From NCBI RefSeq assembly GCF_017329605.1, contig NZ_JAFMTY010000014.1:1-64000 (forward strand): a stretch of DNA of 64,000 nt, written 5' to 3'. Below the pieces are notes generated by a model, which saw nothing but the letters and a program-made list of their open reading frames with translations, ran no database searches and had not been told where the DNA came from. The translations under genes and the position numbers were made by a program. Below, piece by piece: positions 8,229-16,162 of this stretch; the first letter of the stretch is position 1, and the number at the start of each line of letters is the position of its first letter. The DNA comes from Alicyclobacillus fructus. GTDB lineage: Bacteria; Bacillota; Bacilli; Alicyclobacillales; Alicyclobacillaceae.

Positions 8229-9275
8229 TCACGACGACCGACGCTCGTGAATCACCTGCGGCGACGACGATCTCGTCTTCGGCAGCGACACCGTGAACGT
8301 CGTGCCGAACCCTTTCGAACTCACGCGAATTTGGCCGCCGTGATCGGCCACAATGCGCTGACAGATGGCGAGCCCGAGGCCGGTGCCCTTTTCCTTGGTG
8401 GTATAGAACACGTCGAAAATGCGGTCGAACAAATAATACGGGATGCCAGGCCCCGTGTCGGAGAAGTCGATCTCCACGCGCCCTTCTTCCGCGCGAGCGC
8501 GAATCGTGAGCCGTCCGCCTTTCTCCATCGCCTCAATGGCGTTTCTCGCGAGATGGGCGAACAGTTGTTCCATCATGCCGCGATCCGCCTGCAGTTCGAG
8601 CTCCGCCGGAACCTCGTACACCGTCTCGACGCCCCGCTTGTGAGCCTCCTCGTCGAGCCAAGCGCGCAAATGGCCGAGCACCTCAGATACAGACACCATG
8701 GTCCACGTCATATCCTGCGGCTTCGACAGCAGCAAAAGTTCCGTCACGAGTGCGTTGACCCGCTCAATTTCCTGCATCATCACGCGGATGTACGCGATCT
8801 CGTCCGGCATGTCCAAGCGCTCGAGGCGCTGCTCGAGCAACTGGAGGAATCCCTTGACGGTCGTCAACGGGTTGCGAATTTCGTGCGCCACGCCGGCAGC
8901 CAAGCGCCCGATGGTGGCAATGCGCTCAATTTTCTCCGTGTGTTGGTTGAGCATCGCGAAGTTGCCCATGTCCCGCATCACGATGTACACGCCCGCTTCG
9001 CCCGTCTCCGCTTGACGCGCGACGAACGAGTCCATGAGGACGTGGCGAACCGTGCCGCCCGCCTCCCACTTGACGACCGCGTCCCGATACTCACAATCCT
9101 CGGCCACGATCCGGCATAGCAATTGGTATTCCTCGGAATCTATCGGCAAGACCTCGTAAAGAGGCGCGATGCATCGTTCTTCCGTCCAGGCGAACAAATC
9201 CTTGGCGAGCCGGTTTTCCATGCGAAGGAGCAGATCTTTTGAGAGAAACACCACGCCCGCGTGAATCAGGTTCAT
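8229..9275 (-). CDS. Soluble PAS-domain sensor histidine kinase (sporulation-kinase-like)
   Basis: A cytoplasmic histidine kinase of about 348 aa, counting from the ATG at 9275. A PAS-like domain covers residues 1-105. The H-box AAGVAHEIRNPLTTVKGFLQ (phospho-acceptor His131) follows, then a HATPase domain with DTGPGIP and GTGLGLAICQRIV. The H-box closely resembles those of KinA/KinB-type kinases that feed the Spo0F phosphorelay. No response regulator is adjacent. The start is uncertain: no good ribosome site precedes 9275, and in-frame GTGs at 9326 and 9335 are possible; further upstream the frame runs into the SRP RNA. No transmembrane segment is seen. Confidence 0.85.
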   Translation of the reverse strand: MNLIHAGVVFLSKDLLLRMENRLAKDLFAWTEERCIAPLYEVLPIDSEEYQLLCRIVAEDCEYRDAVVKWEAGGTVRHVLMDSFVARQAETGEAGVYIVMRDMGNFAMLNQHTEKIERIATIGRLAAGVAHEIRNPLTTVKGFLQLLEQRLERLDMPDEIAYIRVMMQEIERVNALVTELLLLSKPQDMTWTMVSVSEVLGHLRAWLDEEAHKRGVETVYEVPAELELQADRGMMEQLFAHLARNAIEAMEKGGRLTIRARAEEGRVEIDFSDTGPGIPYYLFDRIFDVFYTTKEKGTGLGLAICQRIVADHGGQIRVSSKGFGTTFTVSLPKTRSSSPQVIHERRSS

Positions 9276-9465
9276 TTGCTCAGGGAGCGATTCGCGAACC
9301 GCACTCGACTTGCGTGCGCCGCGCACAAGCACCACCCACTCTGTGTCGCAGTCGTTGTCTTGGGTGTATTCGCAGCTCCTTGTGCAAATCCTGCCCCATC
9401 GACGAAAGATCCCGGAATTCGACGACGTTCGACACCGGCGGCGAAGCCGCCCACTCCGCTCCCAA

Positions 9466-9612
9466 CAAAACGCGGCCTTGAACCAAACCCCGATCAGGCA
9501 CCCCCGCGTCGCCCGAAAGGTCTCCCTTAGTGCTGCTTCCGTCAGGACCTGACACGGTTCGGGAGTTTTCGCCGCGCGGGACCCAATCAGGATTTGGTCC
9601 AAAGCCGCGTTT
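9466..9612 (-). ncRNA. ffs: Signal recognition particle RNA (SRP/4.5S-like)
   Basis: The minus strand contains the conserved domain IV core GTCAGGTCCTGACGGAAGCA, which includes the GGAA tetraloop region and asymmetric loops that bind Ffh. The ends pair: AAACGCGGC at the 5' end matches GCCGCGTTT at the 3' end, and the next segments (ggaccaaatcctgat/atcggggtttggttc) pair with G-U allowance. This gives one long hairpin of about 147 nt, longer than the ~100-nt small type and lacking a clear Alu domain. Placement after tadA and tRNA-Ser matches the Bacillus scr locus. No strong own promoter is visible, so processing from the tadA-tRNA transcript is possible. Confidence 0.88.
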
Positions 9613-9629
9613 AGAGCCCATTTGGCACA

Positions 9630-9657
9630 ATCGGTGTCCGGCACGCCGGACACCGAT
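9630..9657. repeat. 13-bp perfect inverted repeat between SRP RNA and tRNA-Ser
   Basis: Arms ATCGGTGTCCGGC and GCCGGACACCGAT are separated by only 2 nt, giving a very stable hairpin on either strand. No T-run follows on the minus strand. It could be an RNA-processing or folding insulator between tRNA-Ser and SRP RNA, or a weak terminator. Confidence 0.75.
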
Positions 9658-9661
9658 CTTC

Positions 9662-9751
9662 TGGCGGAGAGAGTGGGATTCGAACCCACGAGGCCCTTGC
9701 GGACCTACCCGCTTTCGAGGCGGGCTCTTTCGACCACTCAGACATCTCTCC
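9662..9751 (-). tRNA. tRNA-Ser (anticodon CGA)
   Basis: The acceptor stem GGAGAGA/TCTCTCC, the T-arm GTGGGTTCGAATCCCAC, the long class II variable arm and the anticodon loop CTCGAAA (anticodon CGA, codon UCG) are all visible. The discriminator G and an encoded CCA follow. It sits 9 bp from the tadA stop on the same strand. Confidence 0.97.
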
Positions 9752-9760
9752 GCGAGGGTC

Positions 9761-10249
9761 TCACGACACCTCTCCCTTGGCACCGCCTTTGGCGCGGCGC
9801 TTCCGGAAGAAGTCCGTTAATAGTTTAGCACAATCGTCCGCCAAAATGCCAGAGGTAATTTGCGGCGCATGGTTCCAAAGCCCCGGCTCCAAAAGCCGAA
9901 CCCTGGATTCCACCGCTCCGCCCTTCGCATCCGACGCCCCGTACACCAAGCGCCGCACCCGCGAAAGGACAATCGCTCCGGCACACATCGGACAAGGCTC
10001 GAGTGTAACGTACAGCACACAATTTGTCAAGCGCCATCCGCCCAGCCGCCGGCTTGCCTCCGCAATCGCGAGCATCTCCGCGTGCGCCGTGCCGTCTCGC
10101 CACGTCTCGCGGCGATTGAAGCCCTCTCCGACGATGCGCCCGTCCTCGACCACCACCGCGCCCACGGGCACCTCGCCCCAGCGCGCGGCCTCCTCGGCGA
10201 GTTCGAGCGCGCGCCTCATGAACCGCTCATCGGCCGCGTTCTCCATCAT
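9761..10249 (-). CDS. tadA: tRNA-specific adenosine deaminase TadA
   Basis: A 162-aa zinc deaminase converting wobble adenosine 34 to inosine in tRNA-Arg(ACG). The active site is complete: H56-A-E58, where Glu58 is the proton shuttle, and P85-C86-P-M-C89 ligate zinc. Length is typical. The start overlaps the stop of the upstream comFB-like gene by 4 bp. Synteny with tRNA-Ser and SRP RNA downstream matches the Bacillus yaaJ (tadA) locus. Confidence 0.96.
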   Translation of the reverse strand: MMENAADERFMRRALELAEEAARWGEVPVGAVVVEDGRIVGEGFNRRETWRDGTAHAEMLAIAEASRRLGGWRLTNCVLYVTLEPCPMCAGAIVLSRVRRLVYGASDAKGGAVESRVRLLEPGLWNHAPQITSGILADDCAKLLTDFFRKRRAKGGAKGEVS

Positions 10250-10656
10250 GTTCGCGATCCGCCCTCGCCTTCCTCGGACGCCGGATCCGAAGCCGACTGA
10301 CCTGGTCCGCGAGGCGGATGGTGCGGTTGCCGGGAGACGCGAAGGGCCGCCTGCGTCAACTCCCGCAACACGTCGGACCGGAGTTGAGGCCGCAGATACT
10401 CCACCTGAACGTACACCTGGCCCTCATCCGTCGCAGCGTAGCGCGGAGGCAAATGGTTCAGCGCCATCGCCAGGACGTCGTCGAGGCATTGGTCGCAATG
10501 GCACGGCAACAGCCTTTGAAGTTCCGGATCCTTCAGCATCTGCCTCGCCAGCACCTCGGTCATGTTGACGATGGGCACCTCGATCTCCTCCTCGCGCAGC
10601 GCCTCCTCGACCCAGTATAGCAAAAGGGAGTGGAACCTCGCTCGCAGTCTGGGCAC
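10246..10656 (-). CDS. ComFB-family late-competence protein
   Basis: A 136-aa protein whose middle matches ComFB: IVNMTEVLARQML, then C52-H-C54-D-Q-C57, LDDVLAMALNHLPPRYAATD and EGQVYVQVEY. The cysteines plausibly bind zinc. In B. subtilis comFB lies in the comF operon and its role is unclear; cyanobacterial relatives bind c-di-nucleotides. The tail (residues 112-136) is Gly/Ser/Glu-rich and probably disordered. The GTG at 10656 is taken as start, after GGATAGG; Met32 would be the family-like start if the first 31 residues are not translated. It overlaps tadA by 4 bp. Confidence 0.8.
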   Translation of the reverse strand: MPRLRARFHSLLLYWVEEALREEEIEVPIVNMTEVLARQMLKDPELQRLLPCHCDQCLDDVLAMALNHLPPRYAATDEGQVYVQVEYLRPQLRSDVLRELTQAALRVSRQPHHPPRGPGQSASDPASEEGEGGSRT

Positions 10657-10732
10657 CTATCCCGCACCGACGGCATAAGGTATGTCGATTCGGTTGCCCG
10701 CAAGTTGGCGTCATGCGAAGGAGGAACTGCCC

Positions 10733-12580
10733 ATGTGCGGAATTGCTGGCTGGGTCGACTGGACGCGCGATCTGCGGCCCGAGATCGACATCGTGAAACA
10801 GATGGGGCAGGCGCTCGTGTCGCGCGGCCCAGATGCCGCCGGCTGGTTTGCGGCATCGCACGCGCTCTTCGCCCACCGCCGGCTGATTGTGGTCGATCCG
10901 GAAGGCGGCAAGCAGCCCATGACCCGCAACGTGAACGGCCGCAGCTATACCATCGTCTACAACGGCGAACTGTACAACACGGAGGACCTGCGGCGCGATC
11001 TCGCCGCGCGCGGCTATGGCTTCGACGGCTATTCGGATACCGAAGTGCTGCTCGTCGCCTACATCGCCTGGGGCGAGTCCTGCGTCGAACGGCTGAACGG
11101 CATCTTCGCCTTCGCCATCTGGGATCAGGCCGAAGAAAAGCTCGTGCTCGGGCGGGATCGGCTGGGCGTCAAGCCGCTGTTCTTCGCGCGCCTGGGCCCC
11201 GGGCTGATCTTCGGATCCGAGCTAAAGGCGCTGCTCGCGCACCCGAATCTCGAGGCCGTGATCGACGAGACAGGGTTGGCGGAGATCTTTGCGATGGGCC
11301 CCGCGCGCACGCCCGGACTCGGCGTGTACAAGGGCATTGAAGAGGTGAAACCCGGCCATATGCTCATCGCGCGGCCCGAGGGCATCTCCGTTCGGCGGTA
11401 CTGGAAGCTGGAGAGCCGCGAACACACCGATTCGCTCGAACAGACGGTGGAAACTGTTCGCCATCTCTTCATCGACACCGTCGAGCGGCAACTGGTGTCG
11501 GATGTGCCGCTTGGGACCTTTTTGTCCGGCGGCCTCGACTCGAGCGCCGTATCCGCCATCGCGGCGCGCTATTACCGGCGCATGGGACGCGAACCGCTTC
11601 ACACGTACGCCATCGAGTTCGTCGACATGGAGAAGTACTTCCAGGCAAACGCGTTTCAGAAGAGCCTCGACGGGCCCTGGGCGAAGCGGATTGCGGAACA
11701 CATCGGCAGCATCCACCATCCCATCGCCTTCGATACGCCGGATTTGGAGCGCCATTTGGCCGATCCGCTCTACGCGCGCGATCTCCCTGGCATGGCGGAC
11801 ATCGACACGTCGCTTTATCTGTTCTGCAAGCGCGTGAAGGAAGACGTCACCGTGGCCCTGTCCGGCGAGGCGGCGGACGAAGTGTTCGGCGGTTATCCGT
11901 GGTTTCACCGCGAGGACGCGCTCGCCGCGGACACGTTCCCGTGGTCGCTCAGGCTGTACGAGCGCATGGCCATCATGTCCGACGAGCTCAAACATCGAAT
12001 TCGCCCCGAGATCTACGTCAAGGAGCGGTACCACGAGGCGCTCGACGAGGTGCCGCGCCTGCCTGGTGAGGATGGACGCGCCGCGCGCGTGCGGGAGATT
12101 GGCTATCTGTCCATCACGCGCTTCATGCCGACTCTTCTCGATCGCAAAGACCGCATGAGCATGGCGTCCGGGCTCGAGGTGCGCGTGCCGTTCTGCGATC
12201 ACCGGCTGGTAGAATACGTGTTCAACATCCCGTGGGAGCTGAAGACGGCGGGCGGCGAGGTCAAGGGCATCCTGCGGCTCGCCATGGAGGATTTTCTGCC
12301 GCACGACGCCCTGTACCGAAAAAAGAGCCCTTATCCGTCGACGCCCCACCCGGCCTACCTGGCGCTCGTGCGCGAAAAAGCGCTTGCGATGCTCGACGAT
12401 CCGTCCTCGCCCATCCTGCCCTTTGTCGACGCGAACGCGATTCGGGCACTTGCGGAAATGAGCAAGCGACCCATGGAGCATCGGCCGTGGTTCGGGCAGA
12501 TCATGGGCACGGCGCAGATGTTTCACTACCTATGGGAAGTGAACGAATGGATGAAGGCGTACCGCGTGCGGGTGGTGTGA
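10733..12580 (+). CDS. asnB: Asparagine synthase (glutamine-hydrolysing)
   Basis: A 615-aa cytoplasmic two-domain enzyme making asparagine from aspartate, ATP and glutamine. The start is fixed by GAAGGAGG and by the need for Cys2 (MCGIAGW), the glutaminase nucleophile freed by Met removal. Residues 2-200 are the class II glutaminase domain (SRGPDAAG, YNGELYN). The synthetase domain carries the PP-loop SGGLDSS (265-271), and conserved GEAADEVFGGYPWF lies further on. Length is standard. It is transcribed divergently from comFB-tadA; no T-box was seen in the 76-bp gap. Confidence 0.95.
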   Translation: MCGIAGWVDWTRDLRPEIDIVKQMGQALVSRGPDAAGWFAASHALFAHRRLIVVDPEGGKQPMTRNVNGRSYTIVYNGELYNTEDLRRDLAARGYGFDGYSDTEVLLVAYIAWGESCVERLNGIFAFAIWDQAEEKLVLGRDRLGVKPLFFARLGPGLIFGSELKALLAHPNLEAVIDETGLAEIFAMGPARTPGLGVYKGIEEVKPGHMLIARPEGISVRRYWKLESREHTDSLEQTVETVRHLFIDTVERQLVSDVPLGTFLSGGLDSSAVSAIAARYYRRMGREPLHTYAIEFVDMEKYFQANAFQKSLDGPWAKRIAEHIGSIHHPIAFDTPDLERHLADPLYARDLPGMADIDTSLYLFCKRVKEDVTVALSGEAADEVFGGYPWFHREDALAADTFPWSLRLYERMAIMSDELKHRIRPEIYVKERYHEALDEVPRLPGEDGRAARVREIGYLSITRFMPTLLDRKDRMSMASGLEVRVPFCDHRLVEYVFNIPWELKTAGGEVKGILRLAMEDFLPHDALYRKKSPYPSTPHPAYLALVREKALAMLDDPSSPILPFVDANAIRALAEMSKRPMEHRPWFGQIMGTAQMFHYLWEVNEWMKAYRVRVV

Positions 12581-12702
12581 TACAGCGCGCGCCGAAGCGA
12601 AGGCCGGGCCGAGGCGCCTAGACGCGGTTCGCGCATGTGTGTCGCGCATAGCGGCCCCACCCTTCGCGCACGCTAGCGGGAGACCGAAGGAGGCTGGTCA
12701 CC

Positions 12703-12816
12703 GTGGTACCCGACTGGCTGTGGGGACTCGCGTTTGTCGTTGGCATCGCCGCGGCGTGGGCCGTGGTGGACATCCGCGTGCGCCGGCACGACGTGAAGAC
12801 GGGTCGAGGCGAGTAG
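12703..12816 (+). CDS. Small single-span membrane protein (37 aa)
   Basis: A GTG start lies 9 bp behind a strong GAAGGAGG site. The 37-aa product begins MVPDWLWGLAFVVGIAAAWA, one membrane helix, and continues VVDIRVRRHDVKTGRGE with a positively charged, presumably cytoplasmic tail. No family recognised. It follows asnB by about 120 bp. The ribosome site and clean hydrophobic profile support a real gene; a similar layout (helix, then RRHD) appears in the small gene at 14652-14828. Confidence 0.6.
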   Translation: MVPDWLWGLAFVVGIAAAWAVVDIRVRRHDVKTGRGE

Positions 12817-12861
12817 CTCGGCCCGTCTTGATCTGCGACGAAGACGCCGAAGGTCTGCCCG

Positions 12862-13974
12862 TCACACGTTGGGCGTAAACGTGTACGTGTTGTGCATCGT
12901 GTTGACGATCCCGACGCCGTTCGAGAAGACGATGCCAACGGGCTTCACGCTCGACGGAAAGCGCAGCCGCGCTCCCGTCATCACATTCTCTCCCCCGTAC
13001 GCGCTTGAATTGATGGCGTGCCACCACACCTCGTTGCCGCCCACCGCCACGTAGGACGGCGTCGAGGAGATGTGAAGAAGTTGACCGCTCGCCGAGTCGT
13101 AAGCCATCACGCCCGACGCGTTCGAGGACCAGGCGTAGATGCCGTTTGCCGCCTGCAGGGTCGTAGGGTTCTCGTTCTCCCCATGCGCCACTGTGACCGC
13201 GCGGTGGTGGGCGAGATCGTCGAGTTCGAGCGTGAACGGGATTTTCACCGCACTGCGCAGAACGTCCTGCGCGCGTTCCTCCACCACGGCGACGGTCGAG
13301 CCATCGACCGCGAAGTCCGTGATGACCTCGCTCTGCCCCTGCGCCGCGCGACTCAAGACCACGCGATCCGCGCCCGTCCCAAGGTGGTCATCGTGCAGCG
13401 CGGTCACAACCGTCGCCGCCTTTCCCGAACCCTGCACCTTTTGCGTGAGATACCAAAGCTGATTGCCCACCAGTTGCATCTTCAAAAGCACGCCGTTCGC
13501 CGCCGACGCGCGCCACACTTCAAACGCCCGTTTCGTCTTCACATCATACGCATCGACGCGCGTCTGGCCGTCCGACATGTCCATCGTGACGTACTGCCAG
13601 GCAATCCAGTCCCCGCTCGCCTGCTCATCGTACGTCTCGCGATAGCGCTCAGCGCCCGGCTGCGGCAGATACGCGTGCAGATTCGTCGCCCAAATGCGCC
13701 CGTACGCGTACGATCCCGCCTTGGGGCCGCCCGGAACCTGCACGCCCGGCGTCGGACACAGGAAGCCTGCCGTCGGGCTGTAGGCGTCGGCTGGAAATTG
13801 TGGATATGTCATCGTAACGGGGGCAACATTGACTTCCTTCAACGGAGAAAGTCTGCCTGTGCTTGCTTGCATGGACGTCTTGCTTTCGTGGGTCACCTGA
13901 CCACAGCCGCTTATCATCAACAAAGCGGCTGCTACACAAACGGGAACAGAGAGTTTATTTGCAACGGGGCTCAA
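12862..13974 (-). CDS. Hypothetical lipoprotein
   Basis: A 370-aa exported protein starting at a TTG behind AGGAGGTG. The signal peptide ends in the lipobox LMISGC, with Cys24 as the lipidation site. The mature part is beta-rich with recurring short strands (DWIAWQYVTMD, VGNQLWYLTQ, VGGNEVWWHA), which suggests a beta-propeller-like fold, but I recognise no family or active site. It lies downstream of the AT-rich island promoter and the decayed secreted gene. Function unknown. Confidence 0.75.
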   Translation of the reverse strand: MSPVANKLSVPVCVAAALLMISGCGQVTHESKTSMQASTGRLSPLKEVNVAPVTMTYPQFPADAYSPTAGFLCPTPGVQVPGGPKAGSYAYGRIWATNLHAYLPQPGAERYRETYDEQASGDWIAWQYVTMDMSDGQTRVDAYDVKTKRAFEVWRASAANGVLLKMQLVGNQLWYLTQKVQGSGKAATVVTALHDDHLGTGADRVVLSRAAQGQSEVITDFAVDGSTVAVVEERAQDVLRSAVKIPFTLELDDLAHHRAVTVAHGENENPTTLQAANGIYAWSSNASGVMAYDSASGQLLHISSTPSYVAVGGNEVWWHAINSSAYGGENVMTGARLRFPSSVKPVGIVFSNGVGIVNTMHNTYTFTPNV

Positions 13975-13996
13975 TATGACACCTCCTCAAGTCCAT

Positions 13997-14388
13997 TCAA
14001 CCCCAAGCCAATGGATACTTGGCCGACCTTGTCCAACCATTGATTGAAGAGTGCATATTTATAGGAAATATAGTGGCCATTGAGATTCTCATTGGATCCT
14101 CACATGTAGTGTCGTCGGACGGCTCAGACATCGTCCCTGTGCTGACTGAAGCGGAGGACGGAAGACTTCCTCCACCGGTGAAGAGTATTTCCAAGAAGTG
14201 TTTGATTTTATTTCTGATTCATTTGACTTTGGTAGGACTGCTGGCTCCTATTTCTTGCGTCGTATGCGACCTGCGAATTCGGTAAACTGCCTGCGCCTTG
14301 CCGCCTCTGCTGCATAGACGCTTGGCGCGCCTGTTGCACACAAAACACAAACGGCAACACCTACTAGCAGCGCTGAACGACGGACCAA
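13997..14388 (-). pseudogene. Decayed secreted-protein gene or small cationic secreted peptide
   Basis: From TTG 14388 the frame encodes a clear signal peptide, MVRRSALLVGVAVCVLCATG, with a likely cleavage after SVYA. A 20-residue very basic stretch (RRRQ... GRIRRKK) follows before TAG at 14248-14250. Reading through, the same frame continues plausibly to about 14140. A second frame then runs to TGA at 13997 with MSEPSDDTTCEDP and WTRSAKYPLAWG. This fits a ~130-aa exported protein broken by a stop and a frameshift. The AGGAGG site (14406-14411) sits 17 nt from the TTG and 1 nt from an out-of-frame ATG, so the start is also damaged or unusual. Alternatively the 46-aa peptide itself is the product. 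Confidence 0.4.
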
Positions 14389-14441
14389 GCAAAAGATTTA
14401 CCATTCCTCCTAATTGAGCGATAGTTTTACTCTCATATAAC

Positions 14442-14471
14442 AAAATAGAACGAAAACATCTTAGTTGTCAA
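14442..14471 (-). promoter_or_regulatory. Sigma-A promoter in the AT-rich island
   Basis: On the minus strand TTGACA (14466-14471) and TATTTT (14442-14447) are 18 bp apart. AGGAGG follows about 30 bp further. It should transcribe the degenerate secreted gene and possibly the lipoprotein gene beyond it. Confidence 0.65.
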
Positions 14472-14620
14472 CAAAAGATATATTTTAGACAAGTAAACAA
14501 TTTATGTGATATTGACTTATAAAATTATTGGTGATATCGATCGTATTTTACCTGGAAATTCTTTAGACAGCAAGACTGCGTATTCGAATTGATTTAAACC
14601 CTTACAAAGAGTCTCCCGAC

Positions 14621-14662
14621 AAAAAAGCGGCGCCGATGGCCTCGTTGGGCCTCAGCGCCGCT
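14621..14662 (-). terminator. Rho-independent terminator after the small membrane gene
   Basis: Arms AGCGGCGC and GCGCCGCT enclose a 21-nt loop with further pairing (ggcc...gggcc). On the minus strand the stem runs into six Ts. The gene at 14652-14828 ends inside the first arm. It probably terminates the mtnWXB transcript. Confidence 0.8.
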
Positions 14663-14828
14663 CTCCAGGGGAATCGAGCGGATGCACGGGTTCGTCGTGT
14701 CTGCGCATCACGTGATCCCAATACAACAGTCCGCCGCCGACGAGCATGAGCATGACCGAGAGGATGATCATCCACATGATGGTTTCGGAATCAAGGTCTT
14801 GAAACCACGACGCAAATTCAGGGCCCAC
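14652..14828 (-). CDS. Small single-span membrane protein (58 aa)
   Basis: A GTG start lies behind GGTGGAG. The 58-aa product begins MGPEFASWFQDLDSETIMWM, has one strongly hydrophobic helix (MIILSVMLMLVGGGLLYW) and ends in a polar tail with HVMRRHDEPVHPLD. It lies 49 bp after mtnB on the same strand and its stop lies within the terminator stem, so it is likely the last gene of that transcript. No family recognised. Confidence 0.6.
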   Translation of the reverse strand: MGPEFASWFQDLDSETIMWMIILSVMLMLVGGGLLYWDHVMRRHDEPVHPLDSPGERR

Positions 14829-14877
14829 GGCGCTCCACCCCGCTTTCAGCGGCTAGTGTGCGCCGAATGCCTCTCGC

Positions 14878-15504
14878 TCATACGGCGCCGCGGCCCCGGG
14901 CGAAATCGAGCTTGTACACGTATTCGCACAAAAACTCCACGGCTTCTAGGTGCCGGCGCGCATCGTCCGGCGTGTCGCCCCACGCGTAGACGCCGTGCGC
15001 GCGCACCAAGACAGCGGGGACATCGGCGCGCGCCGCCTCGGCCACCGCCGAGCCGAGCCGATGAAGATCCGCCCAGTTCGGCACAATCGGGATGCGCACC
15101 ACGGCGTCTTCCTCCCAGTGGCCGAGCGCCTTCACCAGCTCGTGCCCGCGAATCTCGACGAAGCCCTGATCCGCGTACAGCTCGCTCACCAGGTTGTTGT
15201 AGACCGTGTGGACGTGGAGAATGCTGCCGCACCCGAACTTCTGGTACAGCGCCACATGGACCGTCGTCTCGGCCGACGGTTTGTAAGGCGTCTCCCCCTG
15301 CACGCGCATGTCCGCGTCAAGCAGCAGCACGTCCTCGGGCTGAAGCCGGGACTTGTCCGCGCCGCTGCGCGTGATGGCAAACGTGAGCGGCTCCTCCGAC
15401 ACCCGCACCGACAGGTTTCCGCTCGTCGCGGGCAGCCAGCCGCGGTCCGCCGCGAAACGAGCGAGCTCGATCACGCTCGTTTGCGCCTCATGAAAGGTGG
15501 GCAT
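14878..15504 (-). CDS. mtnB: Methylthioribulose-1-phosphate dehydratase
   Basis: A 208-aa class II aldolase-fold zinc enzyme dehydrating 5-methylthioribulose-1-phosphate to the diketone in methionine salvage. Visible features: TSGNLSVR, KPSAETTVH and the zinc motif HVHT (H97, H99), then a later His in RAHGVYAWG. The start ATG follows GAGGAGCG and lies inside the end of mtnX (17-bp overlap), indicating translational coupling. It is the third gene of mtnW-mtnX-mtnB. The frame extends upstream, but only this start gives the family N-terminus. Confidence 0.93.
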   Translation of the reverse strand: MPTFHEAQTSVIELARFAADRGWLPATSGNLSVRVSEEPLTFAITRSGADKSRLQPEDVLLLDADMRVQGETPYKPSAETTVHVALYQKFGCGSILHVHTVYNNLVSELYADQGFVEIRGHELVKALGHWEEDAVVRIPIVPNWADLHRLGSAVAEAARADVPAVLVRAHGVYAWGDTPDDARRHLEAVEFLCEYVYKLDFARGRGAV

Positions 15505-16162
15505 ACAATTCGCTCCTCTTGTCCAAAATGGCCGCCGTGATGTCGTCGAACGTCTCGAACGGAAGATGGGGCAGGCCCAACTCCTGCGCCAGGCGCAGCA
15601 GGTCGCTTCTCGCAAAGACGAAGTCGGCCATCTTCGCCGCTTTCACGTCCGTGACCCCGTCTCCGATGGCGATGACGCGATCGCCGGGACGGGTCATCTC
15701 GCGGATGACGCGGGGCTTGCAGAGGCCGCAGCCGCCGTCGCACGCCTCGTCGCAGGGCTTCGACCAGACGACCTTGAGCCGAGGCCCGCTCGCGTCGATC
15801 CGATTGCAGTAGATATCCACAGATGTTGTGGATAAACTGTGGATAACCGGCTCCACGAAAAAGTCGAATCCGCCGCTGACGATCGCGACTTTCCACCCGA
15901 GTTGTTCACAGGTGTGGATGAATTGTGGAAAACCTCGGCGCACGGCGGTTGCCTCCCGGGCGTACGCCACGACCGCCTCATAGATATGCGACGGGAGCAG
16001 AGCGAACATGGCCTCGACGCCGTCCTTGACGGATCGCTCGCCCGCGCGCACGGCCCGGATGATGGGCTCGCTCGCCTCCGGCGCGAAGTGGCGCATGATG
16101 CTCACAATCATGTCCCGCTCGGAGATGGTGCCATCGAAGTCACAGACCACGCGCACCGTCAC
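15488..16162 (-). CDS. mtnX: 2-hydroxy-3-keto-5-methylthiopentenyl-1-phosphate phosphatase
   Basis: A 224-aa HAD-family phosphatase producing the acireductone substrate of MtnD. The start GTG overlaps the mtnW TGA as GTGA. Motif I is VVCDFDGTISERDM (nucleophile Asp), motif II is VSGGFDFF, and motif IV is IGDGVTDVKAAK. A Cys-rich insert (CDEACDGGCGLCK) is typical of MtnX. The coding sequence contains a cluster of DnaA-box-like sequences, including two perfect ones. Confidence 0.93.
   Translation of the reverse strand: MTVRVVCDFDGTISERDMIVSIMRHFAPEASEPIIRAVRAGERSVKDGVEAMFALLPSHIYEAVVAYAREATAVRRGFPQFIHTCEQLGWKVAIVSGGFDFFVEPVIHSLSTTSVDIYCNRIDASGPRLKVVWSKPCDEACDGGCGLCKPRVIREMTRPGDRVIAIGDGVTDVKAAKMADFVFARSDLLRLAQELGLPHLPFETFDDITAAILDKRSELYAHLS
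15813..15932. promoter_or_regulatory. Cluster of DnaA-box-like sequences inside mtnX
   Basis: Two perfect 9-mers TGTGGATAA (15827-15835 and 15838-15846) lie 11 bp apart, preceded by ATATCCACA (15813-15821, one mismatch on the other strand). TGTGGATGA (15913-15921) and TGTGGAAAA (15924-15932), each with one mismatch, also start 11 bp apart. The regular 11-bp phasing resembles DnaA-binding clusters at origins or titration sites. Function here is inference. Confidence 0.5.

Larger units (their letters stand above)
13975..14651. other. AT-rich island between lipoprotein and small membrane gene
   Basis: This stretch is visibly richer in A and T than its surroundings, especially 14380-14610. It holds a minus-strand promoter, a ribosome site and a degenerate secreted-protein reading frame, annotated separately. 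The 14472-14620 part shows no gene; a TTGACT at 14513-14518 on the plus strand has no convincing partner. The composition suggests either acquired DNA or a relaxed intergenic region. Confidence 0.6.

Noticed and set aside
9275-9689. N-terminal extension of the soluble kinase up to 9689
   Set aside because: The extension would read through the SRP RNA and part of tRNA-Ser, so it cannot be coding.
10657-10732. T-box leader for asnB
   Set aside because: The gap is only 76 bp and contains no T-box sequence or terminator.
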